From the NCBI RefSeq assembly GCF_001577835.2, contig NC_029547.1, positions 57,887,808 to 57,951,807 of the forward strand: a stretch of 64,000 nt of DNA. Direction: 5' to 3'. How positions within the stretch are numbered: position 1 is the first letter of the stretch; the number at the start of each line of letters is the position of its first letter. Shown one piece after another: positions 1-12,315 of this stretch. The DNA comes from Coturnix japonica (Eukaryota; Chordata; Aves; Galliformes; Phasianidae). The notes below the pieces were generated by a model. The model had not been told where the DNA came from. It did no database searches and saw only the letters and a list, made by a program, of their open reading frames with translations. A program made the translations under genes and the position numbers.

Positions 1-428
1 ACATTTCTGCTTGATAGCAGTGGAGGAAAACATCACTTTCCTGTGGCTTCGCACAGCAGGGAGCAGCCAGCTGAAAGCCAGCAGGGGCTGAGGATGGTAT
101 CCTTTGGCTCTGTGTAGAAAAGGAGGAGAGAAGGGAGAGAGAAGGTAAGGAAATAACCGAAGTTAAAATACATTCAGTTTATAGCCTGTTTTAATAGTGG
201 CATGTTTGTACTTCATTAAGTCAAGGAGAAAGTGTCTTCCAGCTGTCACATCCACATACTGCGCTTGGTAGTTCAGTAGCTTTCAAACTGTGGTCCCTAA
301 ATTTCCAGGGATTTGTGAAGTATTTGTTAACTGTAGTTTGAGAAGAAAACGTCTACCTACCAGAATGCATTCAAGATGGAATTGTACAGTTTCTGGGGTT
401 TCCTAATGGGGTTATGAATCCCTGCCTC
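1..428. other. Unassigned sequence at left edge
   Basis: No coding exon, RNA gene or recognisable repeat was seen. By synteny RNF20 would lie further left in the opposite orientation, but no RNF20-like coding sequence was found here. Confidence 0.5.
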
Positions 429-604
429 CTGAACAGGCTGTACAGGAAGGCGGTGGAGTCACCATCCCTACAGGTATCTGAGAACCCTGGTGATGTGGGT
501 CTGGGGACCTGGGTTAGTGGGCATGGTTGTGATGGGGTGGTGGTTGGACTTGGTGATCTTAGAGGTCTTTTCCAGCTTTCATGATTCTACGATTGTATGA
601 TTCT
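429..604 (+). mobile_element. CR1 LINE, 3' end fragment
   Basis: The segment follows the usual CR1 3' end: an aacaggctg / ggtggagtcaccatccct stretch, then ggacttggtgatcttagaggtcttttccagc, closing on short repeats related to ATTCTATG. It is 5' truncated and has no coding capacity. Its orientation is the same as PGAP4. Confidence 0.85.
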
Positions 605-2194
605 TGTATATCTGTGTATTTTCATTCTTTTAGAAATGCTCAAATTCCAGCTAGTTTGTCAGGAAAAGTTGAGGAATGGCAGGTGAAAACAGCCTGTTGC
701 TCCTACAGGAGTTAGGAGTAGCCTAACTCCTACTGTTATATGTAAATGTAATGGTCAGATGTGCAAGCAATTGCCTTCTACGTGACGCTGCTGTTTTCAA
801 TTCTGAACACATTGCGGAAACATTATCTGGCATCTCACTTGCTCAAAATTGTCAGAAAACAGGAAAGGAATTGTTGTACTATGAATTGTAGATGAGAAAA
901 GCCGGCCATCTGGTCCAACTATACTCATCATGGTGGAAACCTCACTGTACAGAGCAGAGAGCTGGCAGCGTGTGTGTATGAAACAGAAGGAAATCTCTGT
1001 GTCGCTTAACAACTTTGTGATGCTTGAATCAGCTTACCCCAGGCTCCAACAGGACTGTCTGCTAGGGCACTGCCACCACACAAAACTCTTGTCTCTACCA
1101 GAGGAAGTCAGTCTGGACAGACCTGGTCCTGAGGCTGCAGCTTGGCTGCACAAAGCCAATTTGGGGGGCAATGGTGCTTTTCTGCTCCAGGTTTAAACTT
1201 GGGGTGCTACTGCAGGAAGAAAGCAGAAGTCAAACATACAGATTGGTATGAACACATCTGCTGACACCACTGTGGCTCTTTGCTGTCACAACATGCCTTC
1301 CCAGGACTCTCTCCAAAAGCCCACCTATATTTCATGCAATGAAGACCCCCTGGCCTCTGTGCTTCCTTATGGACGAGGCAGTGGAGGATGGAGATGCCTC
1401 TCTTGAATCAGAAGTCCAGGAGCCTCCTAGAATCTCACAGTGATGACACGTGGGAGGCTTTGCTCCAGGAATACTTGCCCTCAGAACACCTCTCTGCAGA
1501 GGAGTTGGGAGCAGACAGAAAATCAGCTTTAAAGCCCTAGCACAGGTGACAGTATTTTGCATCCCAGAGAGGAACTTACGTGTTTTCCATTCTTCTTCAA
1601 TGTATGCAGAGGTAACTTTATCCTAATCAGTGCAACTCAACCAAGTAATTGGAGGCTAATGAAGACAGAGATTTGGATTTGGATGCGGTCCCCAGAGGGA
1701 ATCTGCACCAAGATCTAAGTAAAGAAAAAAGATGAATCTTGGTATTGTATCCACATGGCTTCCAAGCATGTCTAATGTCAATTGCTTAGTTCTACATAGA
1801 GCTGCAATAGAAATGGTCTCCACTGCTCGTGGTTAGGTGGCTACAAAGTAGTTATTATTGATGATTCATGCAGTTTCATTTTAAAACACTGTAAAATTCA
1901 ACTCTGATTCATTCTTTTCACCTTAAACTTCACAGTCAGAAACAGTGCTTAAAAACTTAAAAGACAGCAGAATCTCCAAAATGGTGGAAAAACAGAAGCT
2001 TCATTAACAACAGCTTCTGAAAACAGAGTAACTTCAGTAAGGCCAGAACCATCCTTATAGCTTGAAAACAGCCCAGTGAGAAATCTCTGCTCCCAAGTTC
2101 TGCTTGTAAGAACGAATTTTATCTCTCTGAAAGCCAGAGCTCCTGGTTCTCCGTGCTAACAGACAAAAAGTGGAGAGGTGGCCCATCTTTCCTA
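605..2194. other. Unassigned intergenic or PGAP4 5' sequence
   Basis: Only short open frames of up to 88 codons are present, on both strands, with no resemblance to a known protein and no splice context. No repeat family was recognised. Confidence 0.5.
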
Positions 2195-2385
2195 GGGTTC
2201 TCATAGAGTTTTTGGCTGGAAAAGACCTCTAAGATCACCAAGTGCTGCCATCAGCGCACCCCCACCATGCCCACTGATCTGCATCCCTCAGAGCCACATG
2301 CACACATTTCTTGGACACTTCCAGAGGCAGTGACTCCATCAACTCCCTGGGCAGCCAAGTCCAATGCATTGCCACTGTTCAGCTC
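2195..2385 (-). mobile_element. CR1 LINE, 3' end fragment (reverse)
   Basis: Read on the minus strand this is a CR1 tail: ggctggaaaagacctctaag near 2214 is the reverse of the CR1 end, followed by the 'ctccatcaactccctgggcag' type segment near 2335. It is 5' truncated. Confidence 0.85.
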
Positions 2386-2504
2386 TGTGGTTCTTCTGCT
2401 ACCCAGAAAAAGCAGCCTTTTCCTCTGGCAGTGAGCTACTATTCAGCACGGCAGCCAGGCTAAGCCAGAAGCACTGAACACCCTGCAGCGTGCCCAGGGC
2501 TTGA

Positions 2505-2670
2505 GCTCCCATAGGGACGGGGACAGCGCGGTGCTGTGAGCGCAGAGACCCGCAGGGGGAGCTACGGCGCACGCCCGCAGCCGGAATTCGGCTGATAATG
2601 TGCGGGCTGCGGGGAAGCAGTGATTGCTGCAGTGAGGCTGTGTCCCAGCGTCGGCCTCTCCAGTGCTGTA
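2505..2670. promoter_or_regulatory. Small CpG-rich patch; candidate PGAP4 promoter or first exon
   Basis: About 160 bases with clustered CpGs and a GC content well above the AT-rich flanks. It lies 2.2-2.4 kb upstream of the PGAP4 coding exon. It contains CCGCAGGGGGAGC at about 2550, which resembles a CTCF core. A possible splice donor follows at 2711 (TTTG|GTAAAG). PGAP4 needs an upstream non-coding exon if the acceptor at 4828 is used, so a promoter or exon 1 here is plausible but unproven. A GC-rich repeat remnant is the alternative. Confidence 0.3.
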
Positions 2671-2710
2671 CCGAAGATGTGGTTCCCACTTCTCACTTGT
2701 CACTGCTTTG

Positions 2711-4828
2711 GTAAAGGTTATTAATTAATACTTCAACACATAACCTGGGACTTGCAGAGCTTGCTGTGGCCTCACTGTGCTTGCAGCTCAGAACTCCATC
2801 ATAGCTGGATGCAGATGAAAGTCAGTTTCTTACTACCAAGGGACTAAACTACCTTCTAGTTCTTCCTATCAATTTGTATTTTCTTATTGTGTTCCTCACT
2901 TTGATGCTAGGAGAGTGATTCAGTCATAGCACCAGCAGTGCTGCTCACATCACAAGGAGGCTCATAAGTACACCGCTGTGAGTTGTAGAATGATTACACA
3001 TTTGTGTGTTCCCATTGGGTTTGTGACTGGTTCGCACAAAATGGGAAGAGGGAAAGCCCTGAGTCTTGGATGAAAGAATGTATTCGAATGTGAGATCCTT
3101 ACATCTGATGAATCTCAGGTCTTCATACTGTGAACCTTGGTGGCTTCGATCTGGTGGTTGAAACGCAGCCATCACCTTTAATGCCTTTACAAGGTCACTG
3201 ATGCAATAGTGTCTGTGAAACAAGGTTGTGCAATATGGAAAAAAATAATAAAAGAAAGCTATGGGAACAGAGTGCAGATTCTCATGCATCAATATGCCAG
3301 TTTGTTATCTCTATTTACACAAAATCTTTGAAATCTTGTATTTTTGTGAGTTGTTAGAATAGCACAACACTGGTGTCACAGGTCTACTACCCAAGGACTG
3401 TTTGAGCTGTCACAGCATGAAGGATCCGTTCCCTAACAAAGATCTGGAGTAACTCTCATATATTTTCCATTAATCTCAGTAAAAGACCCTTTATATAAGA
3501 CTATCAGGCTGCAATCAGGCAATAGGAAGCAGTTCTTATAATAGTAAAGGTAGGAAATCTGTGAAAGAGTAATGAAGACTGTTCTGAAATAGTCCCACCT
3601 TTAGACCCTGCTCACTGTTCCCTGAGTTACTTCTACGTGTCTCTTCTGAGACTCAGAATGAAACACCGTGGCACTGGTTGCTTCCCATCCACACAGCACT
3701 GCTCAGGATGCTTCAGGCAACAGTGCAGAGAGGAAAAAAGTTCTGGGAGAAACATTCTGTGGATAGAATTTAGTGAGTGCAGGAGGTTAAAATGGGAGAA
3801 ATTCTCCACTGATTGAGTCAGATGGAGGACATGAATAGTTCAGTTCACAAGGACAGGGAATAGCAAGTACAAAGGAAAGTCAAACAGTGAGTTATAAAGG
3901 GAAATTGCTGGCATGAGAGAATTTACATAAATGGCCCACATGCCCTAGTTCGGTGTAAGCTACCAGGAGACTGGTGTTCATAGCAGCCCAGAGAAGCAGA
4001 ACAGGAAAGCTGGGTATGGCAAAATCTCATTTCTGTGAAGGTGAGTGCTTGCTTAGAGTGTGTGTGTACGTGTGTATAAAATTAAAGGCATAACCTCTTA
4101 CATTATGAAGAAGAGAAAACGACTCAATTGTATCTTGCTAATCCTGCTGCTGCCGTGTATTTCACAGGGTCTGGAGAGAAGGAGACATCTCACAGGGAGA
4201 CACATTGCACCTGGTGTACACACGCCTCTAGTGAAGTGAATTGGTGTGTTTGCTATCTCACTTCACACCCTCTGGAGTAAAGTATAAACACATGCAGGCT
4301 TTTGGAAGTGTATAAGCGACAGAAGGGAAGCATGTGTCACTCCACAGAGGTAGAAATTTGTCTTTCAAATATGTGCTAGGCAACGATACCAGAGATCTGG
4401 CTTTGGTTCTTGGCCACGATCCAGATATTATGTCACCGTGACCAAATAGCTGCATCTCTGCTATTAACAGAAATTTCTGTGTTTTTGACAGGAAAAAAAA
4501 AAAAGATAAAAAAAAAAAAAAGATGTATTTCTCAACACTTCTGCACCCATGTTGCTTGTTTGTTTTGCATTTCAAGTAGAGTAACAAACACAGTGAAATC
4601 CTAGCTAACTCAGATCAGAGATCCTATGTGGTGAAAAGGCATTAGTGGCATTCTGCTCATCTTCCTTCTTGGTCCTGTGACAGTGATGTCTCCACTGCAA
4701 TGGTCCCCTCAGCAGCCTTCTCTTTCAGCTCACTTGGTGCCTACTCTAAGCTTTCCATTTCCTCATATCATGGTTTTCCCATTCTGATAGTTCCTGTTTC
4801 ATTAACCACCATTCTTTTTCCTCACCAG
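2711..4828 (+). other. Sequence upstream of the PGAP4 coding exon, possibly its 5' intron
   Basis: No coding sequence was recognised. It contains an A-rich run at 4493-4523 and ends in a pyrimidine-rich tract followed by AG at 4827-4828, a good splice acceptor. If exon 1 lies near 2.6 kb, this whole stretch is intron 1. Confidence 0.4.
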
Positions 4829-4950
4829 GTGTGGACCAACTTTGGCAGCCACCAGTGCAATGGTATCTTGAGATCCAGAGAAGATGCAGTGGAAGTGAAG
4901 GAGGGAGGGCACTGGGTGCCCTGAGGTAGGAGTGCCCTCTTGCAGCAGCT

Positions 4951-6138
4951 ATGTTACACTATGGCTGGCAGCTCTATGGGAGGTGGTGCCGCTGGTCCAG
5001 TCCTTTCATCCACCTTCTCACTCTGACTGTGGTGACATTTGGTGTGCTGGCTCCTCTGATTTGCCACCGACTCCTCTACTCTTATTTTTATTTGCGGCGC
5101 TGGCACCTGAATCCCATGAGCCAGGAGTTCCTGAGGCAGAACCAGCTGGAGGGTCAGGCAGCCCTCCATTATTTTGAGAAGCTGCAGATATCAAATATCT
5201 CCAAGGACTCCGACAGTGAAACCTTTCGGCCCTTGCTGCTGGTCACCATTATCACTGTGCAGAGGCGGGATGATTTCCACTATGTCTTGCAGGTGGCGTC
5301 CCGTTTCCACCACCTCCTCCAGCAATGTGGGACAAATTGCCAGAGCCACCGTGTCCTTGTCTGTAACGTGGAGCCTGACCCCAGTCGTCATCAGGATGTC
5401 AAGCTGCTGAGCAGCTTTTTTCCTATGGTCAGTCGTGACAAAACCGGGGAGGACCCTGATCCCAGAGTGAACCACTTTGAGAAGGAGAAGCAGGACTATG
5501 TCTTCTGCCTTGAGCAGTCGCTCTTAGCATATAACCCAGAATATGTCCTGGTAGTGGAAGATGATGCTGTGCCAGAGGAAGAGATATTCCCTGTCCTGCA
5601 GCATCTCTTCTTAGCCCGATTCTCCAAGCAGTACCTCAGAGATGCACTCTACTTCAAACTTTACCATCCTGAGAGGCTTCAGCAGTACGTCAATCCAGAG
5701 CCCATGCGAATCCTCGAGTGGCTGGGTTTGGGAATGTTTCTGGGGCCTGTGCTGAACTGTGTGTACTCCTGGGCAGCTGGACGCCCGAGCCTGAACTGGC
5801 CCATCATCTTGTTCTTTGCTGCCTACAGCATGGCACTCTCAGAGCTGGTGGGACGGCATTACTTGCTGGAGTTGCGCCGGTTGGCCCCTGTGCTGTATAA
5901 TGTTGTGCCGGTCACAGAGTGCTGCACACCTGCCATGCTGTTCTCTGCTCCTTCTGCCCGTCGTGCCTTAGGTTACTTGAAGGGGCTGCAGTGTCGCCAG
6001 GGTTTTGCTAAGGACATTGCCCTCTACTCACTGCTGCGCGCGAAAGGGGAGAATGCCTACGTGGTGGAACCCAACCTGGTCCGGCACGTGGGAATGTATT
6101 CCAGCCTTCGGCTAAACGACAACCCGAAACTGCTGTGA
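4951..6138 (+). CDS. PGAP4: PGAP4 (TMEM246), GPI-anchor GalNAc transferase, complete single coding exon
   Basis: This is a 395-residue protein closely matching human PGAP4/TMEM246 (403 aa). The family adds the GalNAc side chain to the first mannose of GPI anchors in the Golgi. Residues 20-38 form an N-terminal membrane anchor. Residues 203-205 are the Glu-Asp-Asp metal/sugar-nucleotide motif in VVEDDAVPEEE. Two further hydrophobic segments, about 257-275 and 282-300, interrupt the GT-A domain, as the family's split glycosyltransferase fold requires. The C-terminal part carries ECCTPAMLF and the conserved RAKGE..YVVEPNLV stretch. One N-glycosylation sequon (NIS) lies at residue 82. The start is supported by an in-frame TAG at 4927-4929. 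Candidate splice acceptors sit at 4828, and as a CAGCAG pair at 4945/4948 directly before the ATG. With the 4828 acceptor the leader has two very short upstream ORFs (ATGs at 4860 and near 4883). Confidence 0.97.
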   Translation: MLHYGWQLYGRWCRWSSPFIHLLTLTVVTFGVLAPLICHRLLYSYFYLRRWHLNPMSQEFLRQNQLEGQAALHYFEKLQISNISKDSDSETFRPLLLVTIITVQRRDDFHYVLQVASRFHHLLQQCGTNCQSHRVLVCNVEPDPSRHQDVKLLSSFFPMVSRDKTGEDPDPRVNHFEKEKQDYVFCLEQSLLAYNPEYVLVVEDDAVPEEEIFPVLQHLFLARFSKQYLRDALYFKLYHPERLQQYVNPEPMRILEWLGLGMFLGPVLNCVYSWAAGRPSLNWPIILFFAAYSMALSELVGRHYLLELRRLAPVLYNVVPVTECCTPAMLFSAPSARRALGYLKGLQCRQGFAKDIALYSLLRAKGENAYVVEPNLVRHVGMYSSLRLNDNPKLL

Positions 6139-6344
6139 TGTCTTCATGCCTTTCTACACACAAAGACCTGAAAACCTTGTCACTGAGCTGAGACACTGCA
6201 ATCTCAAATGCTGAACACCATGCCAAACATCCACTGCCAACAAGTGCACAGAAAACAACTCTTGAAAAAGAAGTTTCTCAAGAAATGAAGCTTATGTACA
6301 CGCAGACCCTAATATATATTTTGAACTAATCACCATACAGCATG

Positions 6345-6403
6345 TATGGCTTGGGCTACTTGATCTTAGTGGTCTTTCCAACCTTAATGATTCTGTCATG
6401 CTA
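6345..6403 (+). mobile_element. CR1 LINE tail remnant in PGAP4 3' region
   Basis: The short match acttgatcttagtggtctt, then tccaaccttaatgattctgtcatgctatg, is the terminal part of CR1. It is too short to assign a subfamily. Confidence 0.65.
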
Positions 6404-7881
6404 TGTGAGAGGGAAGCGGAGGCTTTCAGGTTATGGTGTGGGTCATTTACTCTCCTTCACCGTGATCAATGAGAAGCTCTCACACCATTATGAACAGCTG
6501 TACTGCCAACTCTCCTTTGCATTCATTACAGAGTTCTCAGCTTAGGGAAGCAGCAATGCTGGACAAAGTTGAATGTGTCTAATTTAAGCTAGTGAGAAGA
6601 AAGAGCTCTTATTTGCCCATCCTCATGAAGATCTGACATCTGTCCTTTCCATTTCAAAGCTGTGGTTCTGGGCACATCTTTCAAAAGCAGCTTGGATGTA
6701 ATGAGAACTTTCCCTGAAAAATTATGTAGGTTCTGCAATTTTTACTAAGAATTTCAGTATTTCTTACTGTCTCTCCTTACAGATCCTGTCTGTACCTATA
6801 CCCTTTCCTGTCCTTTTCCTCAGAGCAGATGCCATTGGAAACTTGTCTCTGCTGCTTTGTTAAAGGTCAGCTCAGAAGGTTGGAATGGGAAAGTGGAATA
6901 ACAGCCACTGGTGTTACACAGCCACACCACAAATGCACAGATGTATTTCCAGAAATGGAACAATAATTACCACCATGTTGGTGAGTATCACCACTAGCTG
7001 TAGAGGATCCAGGTTGTTAAGAGCCTTTATCAGCTGCTGATTGGACTTAGACATTCAACAGGAATTTACCTTGACTTTCTATCAGCACAGAAGCAAAGGG
7101 AAGATTATATCAGGTGCTGCCAGTGTGGGATCCTTATTTCATTTTGGAACTGTAATTGACAGCTCTGTCAAAGTGGTCCACTCACTGCTCCTGGCAGCAA
7201 GCAAAGTGGCCATAAGAAACAGAGCTAGCTGCTCATACAACGAAGCAACACATCAAAGTGCCACTCCTCTGCTGACCCATTAACTTAACCTGCTCTGTTT
7301 GTCAGGCATTTGGGATAGGTACTTTGTACTTTAGCAGTGAGCACAGTTAAATATAAAACCATGGGGATAACAGAGATATCATATGAAATCAGGACTGTCA
7401 CCAAAATGTAACTGAAAAAAGCCCTTCCAGACTTGAGTGGGCTTTGAATCAAATTCACTTTTAGGTGGAACCTGATTGAGCTATACTTGTAACCAGTTCC
7501 CTAACTTCAGAATTAACCAAGCACAGGATTTTCATTGAGCTTTGTTCGGGGAGGTTTGTTTGTTTCTTTACTCTTGCCAAAGGAAGAACTCTACTTTGAA
7601 TTTTATTTTTCTCAGTCTCTACCAGGTGACTTAAGCCTTTAGCTTTTAATAAGTCTGGATGTAGGTGGGAAAGGCATAAAAATCTTGAGAGGTGAATCAT
7701 CTGCAGGCCTCCAGCTGTGTGTCCATAGCGGGTACTGAACACTCAGTACACGTGCTCCACACAGGTTAGCCAGTTAGAAATGGCTTCACAGCCTGGGGCA
7801 GTGCGTGCTCAAACTGATGAACTTTGCTCGCTTAGTAGATCAGCTAGGACACTTTGATATCTTCCTTGCAAATCAGATGTG

Positions 7882-7887
7882 AATAAA
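7882..7887 (+). terminator. PGAP4: Candidate polyadenylation signal AATAAA for PGAP4
   Basis: First canonical AATAAA downstream of PGAP4, about 1.74 kb after the stop. Use is inferred only from position. Confidence 0.35.
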
Positions 7888-8350
7888 GCTTGCTTGTGGA
7901 TTCCATGTCATTCCAAAGGCCAAACATCTCTTCTGCCAGAAGACACAGAAAAGATTGCACAGGCAGAACTCTTAAGTTCATTCTTAGCTGCTGAAAATCC
8001 CAAAGATATCACAATGGTCACACAGAACCACCAGTGGCAGGTGGGCAAGCCTATACTTGGGCTTTATGATAACAAGGTAAGATGGCAGGATGTGAGTGTC
8101 ACTTTCTATTAATTCCACTAAGTGCCTGCACCTGCAAGTACAACTTGTTTCTTACGCTTCTTCAGCTTTGAATGTGTCAGTGTGGTATGCTTTCTCTTCA
8201 CTCTTTTTTTTTTTTTTTTTTCAACTTTAACCTGTACAAATCCAGAACAACACCCCATTATTTTCATGATTTTCCACTCATTCTTGCAAAGCAAATCTCA
8301 CTGTAAAGTGCAATTTGGATACTAGGAAGATTTTTTTCTCCAAACAAATG

Positions 8351-8529
8351 GTCAGGTGCTGGAACAAGCAGCCAAGAGAGCTGTTCAAGTCACTGACCAT
8401 GGAGGTGCTCAAGAAACATTTAGGTGCTGTACTGAGGGACATGGTTTAGTGGGAAGTATTGGTGATAAGTTGATGAATCTTGGAGGTCTTTTCCAGCCTT
8501 TGTGATTCTATGATTCTGTGATTCTATAA
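8351..8529 (+). mobile_element. CR1 LINE, 3' end fragment
   Basis: It begins with gctggaacaagcagccaaga, continues through 'tgctgtactgagggacatggtttagtggg', and ends in ttggaggtcttttccagcc and ATTCTATG-like repeats near 8505-8529. Confidence 0.88.
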
Positions 8530-11500
8530 TAAGTGGGATAGAGAAAGAAAAACTGAAAGGAGGAAAAGGATTTAAGGAACCTTAGATAAGATTGCAATCA
8601 GCTATATGGAGTCAATAAATATTTTGATGTGGGAAATTATATATCAGTTTGTCTCCATGTTGTTTTCCTTTTATTTTGCCCTGTATTACACAGTCTGTTG
8701 TTACAGTAGTCAGTAATTTCACTAAGCTTCATATTTGAGAACGTGAACTTCAAGCATCCCACTAAAACTAGAAAGCCGTTTACAGAGCAAAACAGCCAAG
8801 AGAGTTTGGCTGGGAGAATCATTTGCAAACAGCGTTTGGAGGGGCAACAACTCCAACCTGTCAGTGAAGGAGTTCCTGATAAGCCACTTAAGTGCCCAGT
8901 TCACCTTTACAGTGGAGGTGGTTCTTTCACTTGAGCCAGCTGGGAGCTATTCCTGAGTTATTTGGGTACTTAGTGCCCATCACGATGTTGTAACATCACA
9001 GACAAGCATATCTTCTGTGCTTTGGAATGCTGAAAATGACTACATGCTGTAAAAGAAATGACAATTTGGAGAACCATGTTTTGCCTTTGGAGGGGAATAA
9101 AAAAAGGGGGAAGTTACTGTTAATTCCAAATTCCTACAGGATTTCATTCCACAGTGTGGGCTACAAGAGCATTTTCAAACACCAAAGTCATTTACTTCTG
9201 CATCAGGAGAGTGGGGCTGAGTTGTCATATCTCAGACTATGTAAGATCAAGCATCATCTCCTTGAAACACAGCCTTGAGGTTGTTCTGACTCACATTCAA
9301 AAAATCAGACCAACCATTTCTGAAATAATATGGGTTTTGTTGAATGTTGCTTCTGGACTATTTTTCAACTCAGCACTGGAGCATTCCTGCTTCATGGGAC
9401 AGACAGCAGGACTCAAAATTCAGGGAAAATTATTCAATTAAACAAAAAACTACCTCTGTTTCCAAAGCATTTCCAACATTAGCACATAAGCACGATTCCT
9501 GGCAGACAACAAAGCATAAAATGATAGGACTCTATTAGAATAGAAACCCAAGAGGTTTTTATAACCACAGCAGGTATCAATATCGTAGTGAGAAAGTACC
9601 ACATTTGAAGAGAGAAGGACTTTTCTCTCAGTTGTGATGAGCTCCAAATGGCCAGCAAGGCTATTTTGACAGTAATTTGTCTTGACATAAGGTGCTTCTG
9701 TTAAAATATAGGGTTATTTTATTTTATTTTATTTTATTTTATTTTATTTTATTTTATTTTATTCTGAAGATATGTACGAGCAAACTTTCTAAAAAAAAAA
9801 AAATTAAATAAACAGCATTTGTATCAAAACTGTTGTGTCTTTTGTCTTTATGTCACTGTTAGCTTTTCTGACTGGCAGATTCATCTCTTTCATTACTAAA
9901 TTTGACTAAAGAATGATATTCCTCTTATCACCTTTTGCTTCTGCATGGACTTATTACTTGCCATTGACTCCTTGGATAGTACAGGTTTAAAAAGGGCCTC
10001 AGAAGATCTCAACACCAGCTTTATAGATGTTAAATCCAAATTCTCCAGATGCTAGAGTCCAACATACAATTCTGAATAATCTTTAGTATATCTGCCAATC
10101 ATGCATATAGAATTATGCATCTGTTGGCTGTGCTTCTCCATGCATCTCAGTTGGTAGGATACCTTCATTTCCCCACACTACCTTCTGCCCTGACAGATCG
10201 TGCTTTGAGATAATCCTCCTGACTGGCCAGTTTGTATGTACTCCTACAGGCAAAGAGACAGCAAAACCAGACCATGTCCAAGACTTTGCCACATTCCCAG
10301 CTGCATAACTACTCCCAATTTAAACTGTTGATGAAGAAAAATAATGTTGTATTATCCTGCACTGTTGGTGACTCTTTGGCTAAGCGTGAATTCTTCAGTG
10401 TCTATTTGCTTTTTCACTTTCTGCTATAGCATGCAATGTTCTTCCTGAACTATAGAAGCCATAATTACAATGGTATTTTCAGCAAACAAGACCACTTCAG
10501 ACATCTGCTGTAGTTTGTATTTTGCAAACTGAATGCTAACATTAGCATGCAGTACCTAAATGTGCTTTTTTTGCAACTGTGTTGCTTAGATAAAGTGGTA
10601 ATTAACAGATAAGTGTTCCATTCTAGCAGAAAGTTATTTACTCAACTTTCTTTTTAAAAGCAAAATGTCAGCAGAAAGGCACAGAAACCAGTGTCATTAC
10701 TGCATTTATCTTCATGTCCTGTACAACAGAAGCAGAAGACCTGTAACGGGTATTTTGTGCAGCCCATAAATGTCACCTCTGTCAGCCTGATTTGAAGTTG
10801 TAGCCCCATTTGCTATCCTCAGCACAGAAATGACTGTGAACATTCAGGTTTTGGTAACAGCCTAGATATGCACTTGCCCATATTTCACTCTGAGCCATGA
10901 TGTTTGTTGCAGCTCAGCTTTAAGCCAGAAGACATAAGAACAAACAGGCCCTCCTGGCCTGAATGAGGTCCCGCACCATCCCTGCCCAGCACCCTCCACA
11001 TACAACGTGCCTGCAAACACAGATGAGTTCTGTAGAACTGGGAATACAGGTGATTTATCTCAGCAGGGTTAATGGACAGGCTCTCTGCAGTGGGGCTAGG
11101 AGTGTAGGTGAATGAGGAAAACAAATCACTTAATAAACAATACCTCTGATTAGATAGGGATGAACAAGCTGGACTTTGAGACAGTTAGGTAAGACTGCAG
11201 AGTACAGAAAACAGGAAACATCCAGCACGAGGCAGAGAGGTGAGGAGGAGGCAGACTCCACTCAGCTCATCTGTTCTGATTAGACTTTAACCTCATCACG
11301 CAAGCAGCACTCTCCCGGGGCACTCAGAGGCAGGTGTTTTTCATGTGGATGCATATTCTACTCAGATGTTCTTCTAAGTTTCAGCAGTTTTTTCCACCTC
11401 ATTTCAAACCCTTTCACAGGTCTGACCACGTACACAAGTTTTGATAAAATTCAGACTATGTCATTTCCTAAAGTGCAGAGGGAAGCTTTAAGTTAGTTTT

Positions 11501-12136
11501 GTTTTTGATCCTTTGCTTGATGGACGGTTATGTAATCTCTGAAACTTCTTCATCCTGCATATTATTCACGTGTACTACTGTTTTTCTTTTGCCTGTCTTC
11601 ACATTTGCTCATTTTCATTTTAAAGGTAAACTAAATGCAGGCAAAAAATCAATATCAGAATGATACTGCTAGACAAACAGAAAAACACAATCACTAACTA
11701 GAAGAATTGTAAGCAATTCTAACTTTTTTTTTTTTTTTTACCTGATGTATTTAAGCCAGGCTTTCCACACATTTTGAAGTATTTCATCCAGCAACAGTCT
11801 TCACTCAAAACATCAGTGCAGAACTGACAGAGCCTTTGAAAGCAAGAGTAATAGAAGCATATTACAAGGACAGCTATTAAACTGACTTAGGCTGTAAAAA
11901 TCCACTACTTGCAAATGATATGTTTGGTGCTGTTAAAAGCAAAAGCACAAAATAAAACACAGATAATAGCCTAAGCCTCCTATTAAGAAAGGTCTTTAAA
12001 AACTTACTTAATACACAGAATACCTCTGTCAACTTTTATATGGTAACTTCAGGTTGAAGAGTCAACATTGTCAAAATATTCAAGCCATTCAAATACAAAG
12101 TTCACTTTTGCTATGCCACATTAATGAGAGAGAAAC
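8530..12136. other. Intergenic DNA between PGAP4 and ALDOB (left part)
   Basis: No gene was recognised. It holds a pentanucleotide microsatellite at 9714-9763, and T-rich or A-rich runs at 9791-9803 and 11725-11740. All open frames are under 100 codons and resemble no known protein. Confidence 0.5.
9714..9763. repeat. (ATTTT)n microsatellite
   Basis: About ten uninterrupted copies of the pentamer ATTTT. Confidence 0.98.
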
Positions 12137-12315
12137 ATCACAGAGTATCCCAAGTTGGAAGGAACCTATAAGGATCATTGAATTCAACTCCAGACTCCAC
12201 ATGGGACCACACAGGTCTTTCAGCTGCACTGTGCATACTTTGAAGTCAGCTTCCCACCACCACAAATCCAGTCTCTTTTGAAGCAGTTGTAGCCCTCTAC
12301 CAAGGGTGTTCATAC
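12137..12315 (-). mobile_element. Divergent CR1-like fragment (reverse)
   Basis: On the minus strand it ends with the CR1-like string corresponding to cccaagttggaaggaaccta / taaggatcattgaattcaactcc at 12150-12190. The part beyond about 12245 is too diverged to place with confidence. Confidence 0.65.

Larger units (their letters stand above)
6139..8340 (+). other. PGAP4: PGAP4 3' UTR and downstream sequence
   Basis: This follows the PGAP4 stop codon. It has no coding exon and includes a short CR1 tail at about 6345-6403. The first canonical AATAAA on the plus strand is at 7882-7887; later ones are at 8614, 9096 and 9807. Which one ends the mRNA cannot be decided from sequence. An 80-codon open frame at 7041-7283 has no recognisable family. 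Confidence 0.45.

Noticed and set aside
9985-10060. Possible reverse CR1 tail (aaaagggcctcagaagatct)
   Set aside because: Only about 20 bases resemble CR1, and no flanking CR1 sequence supports it.
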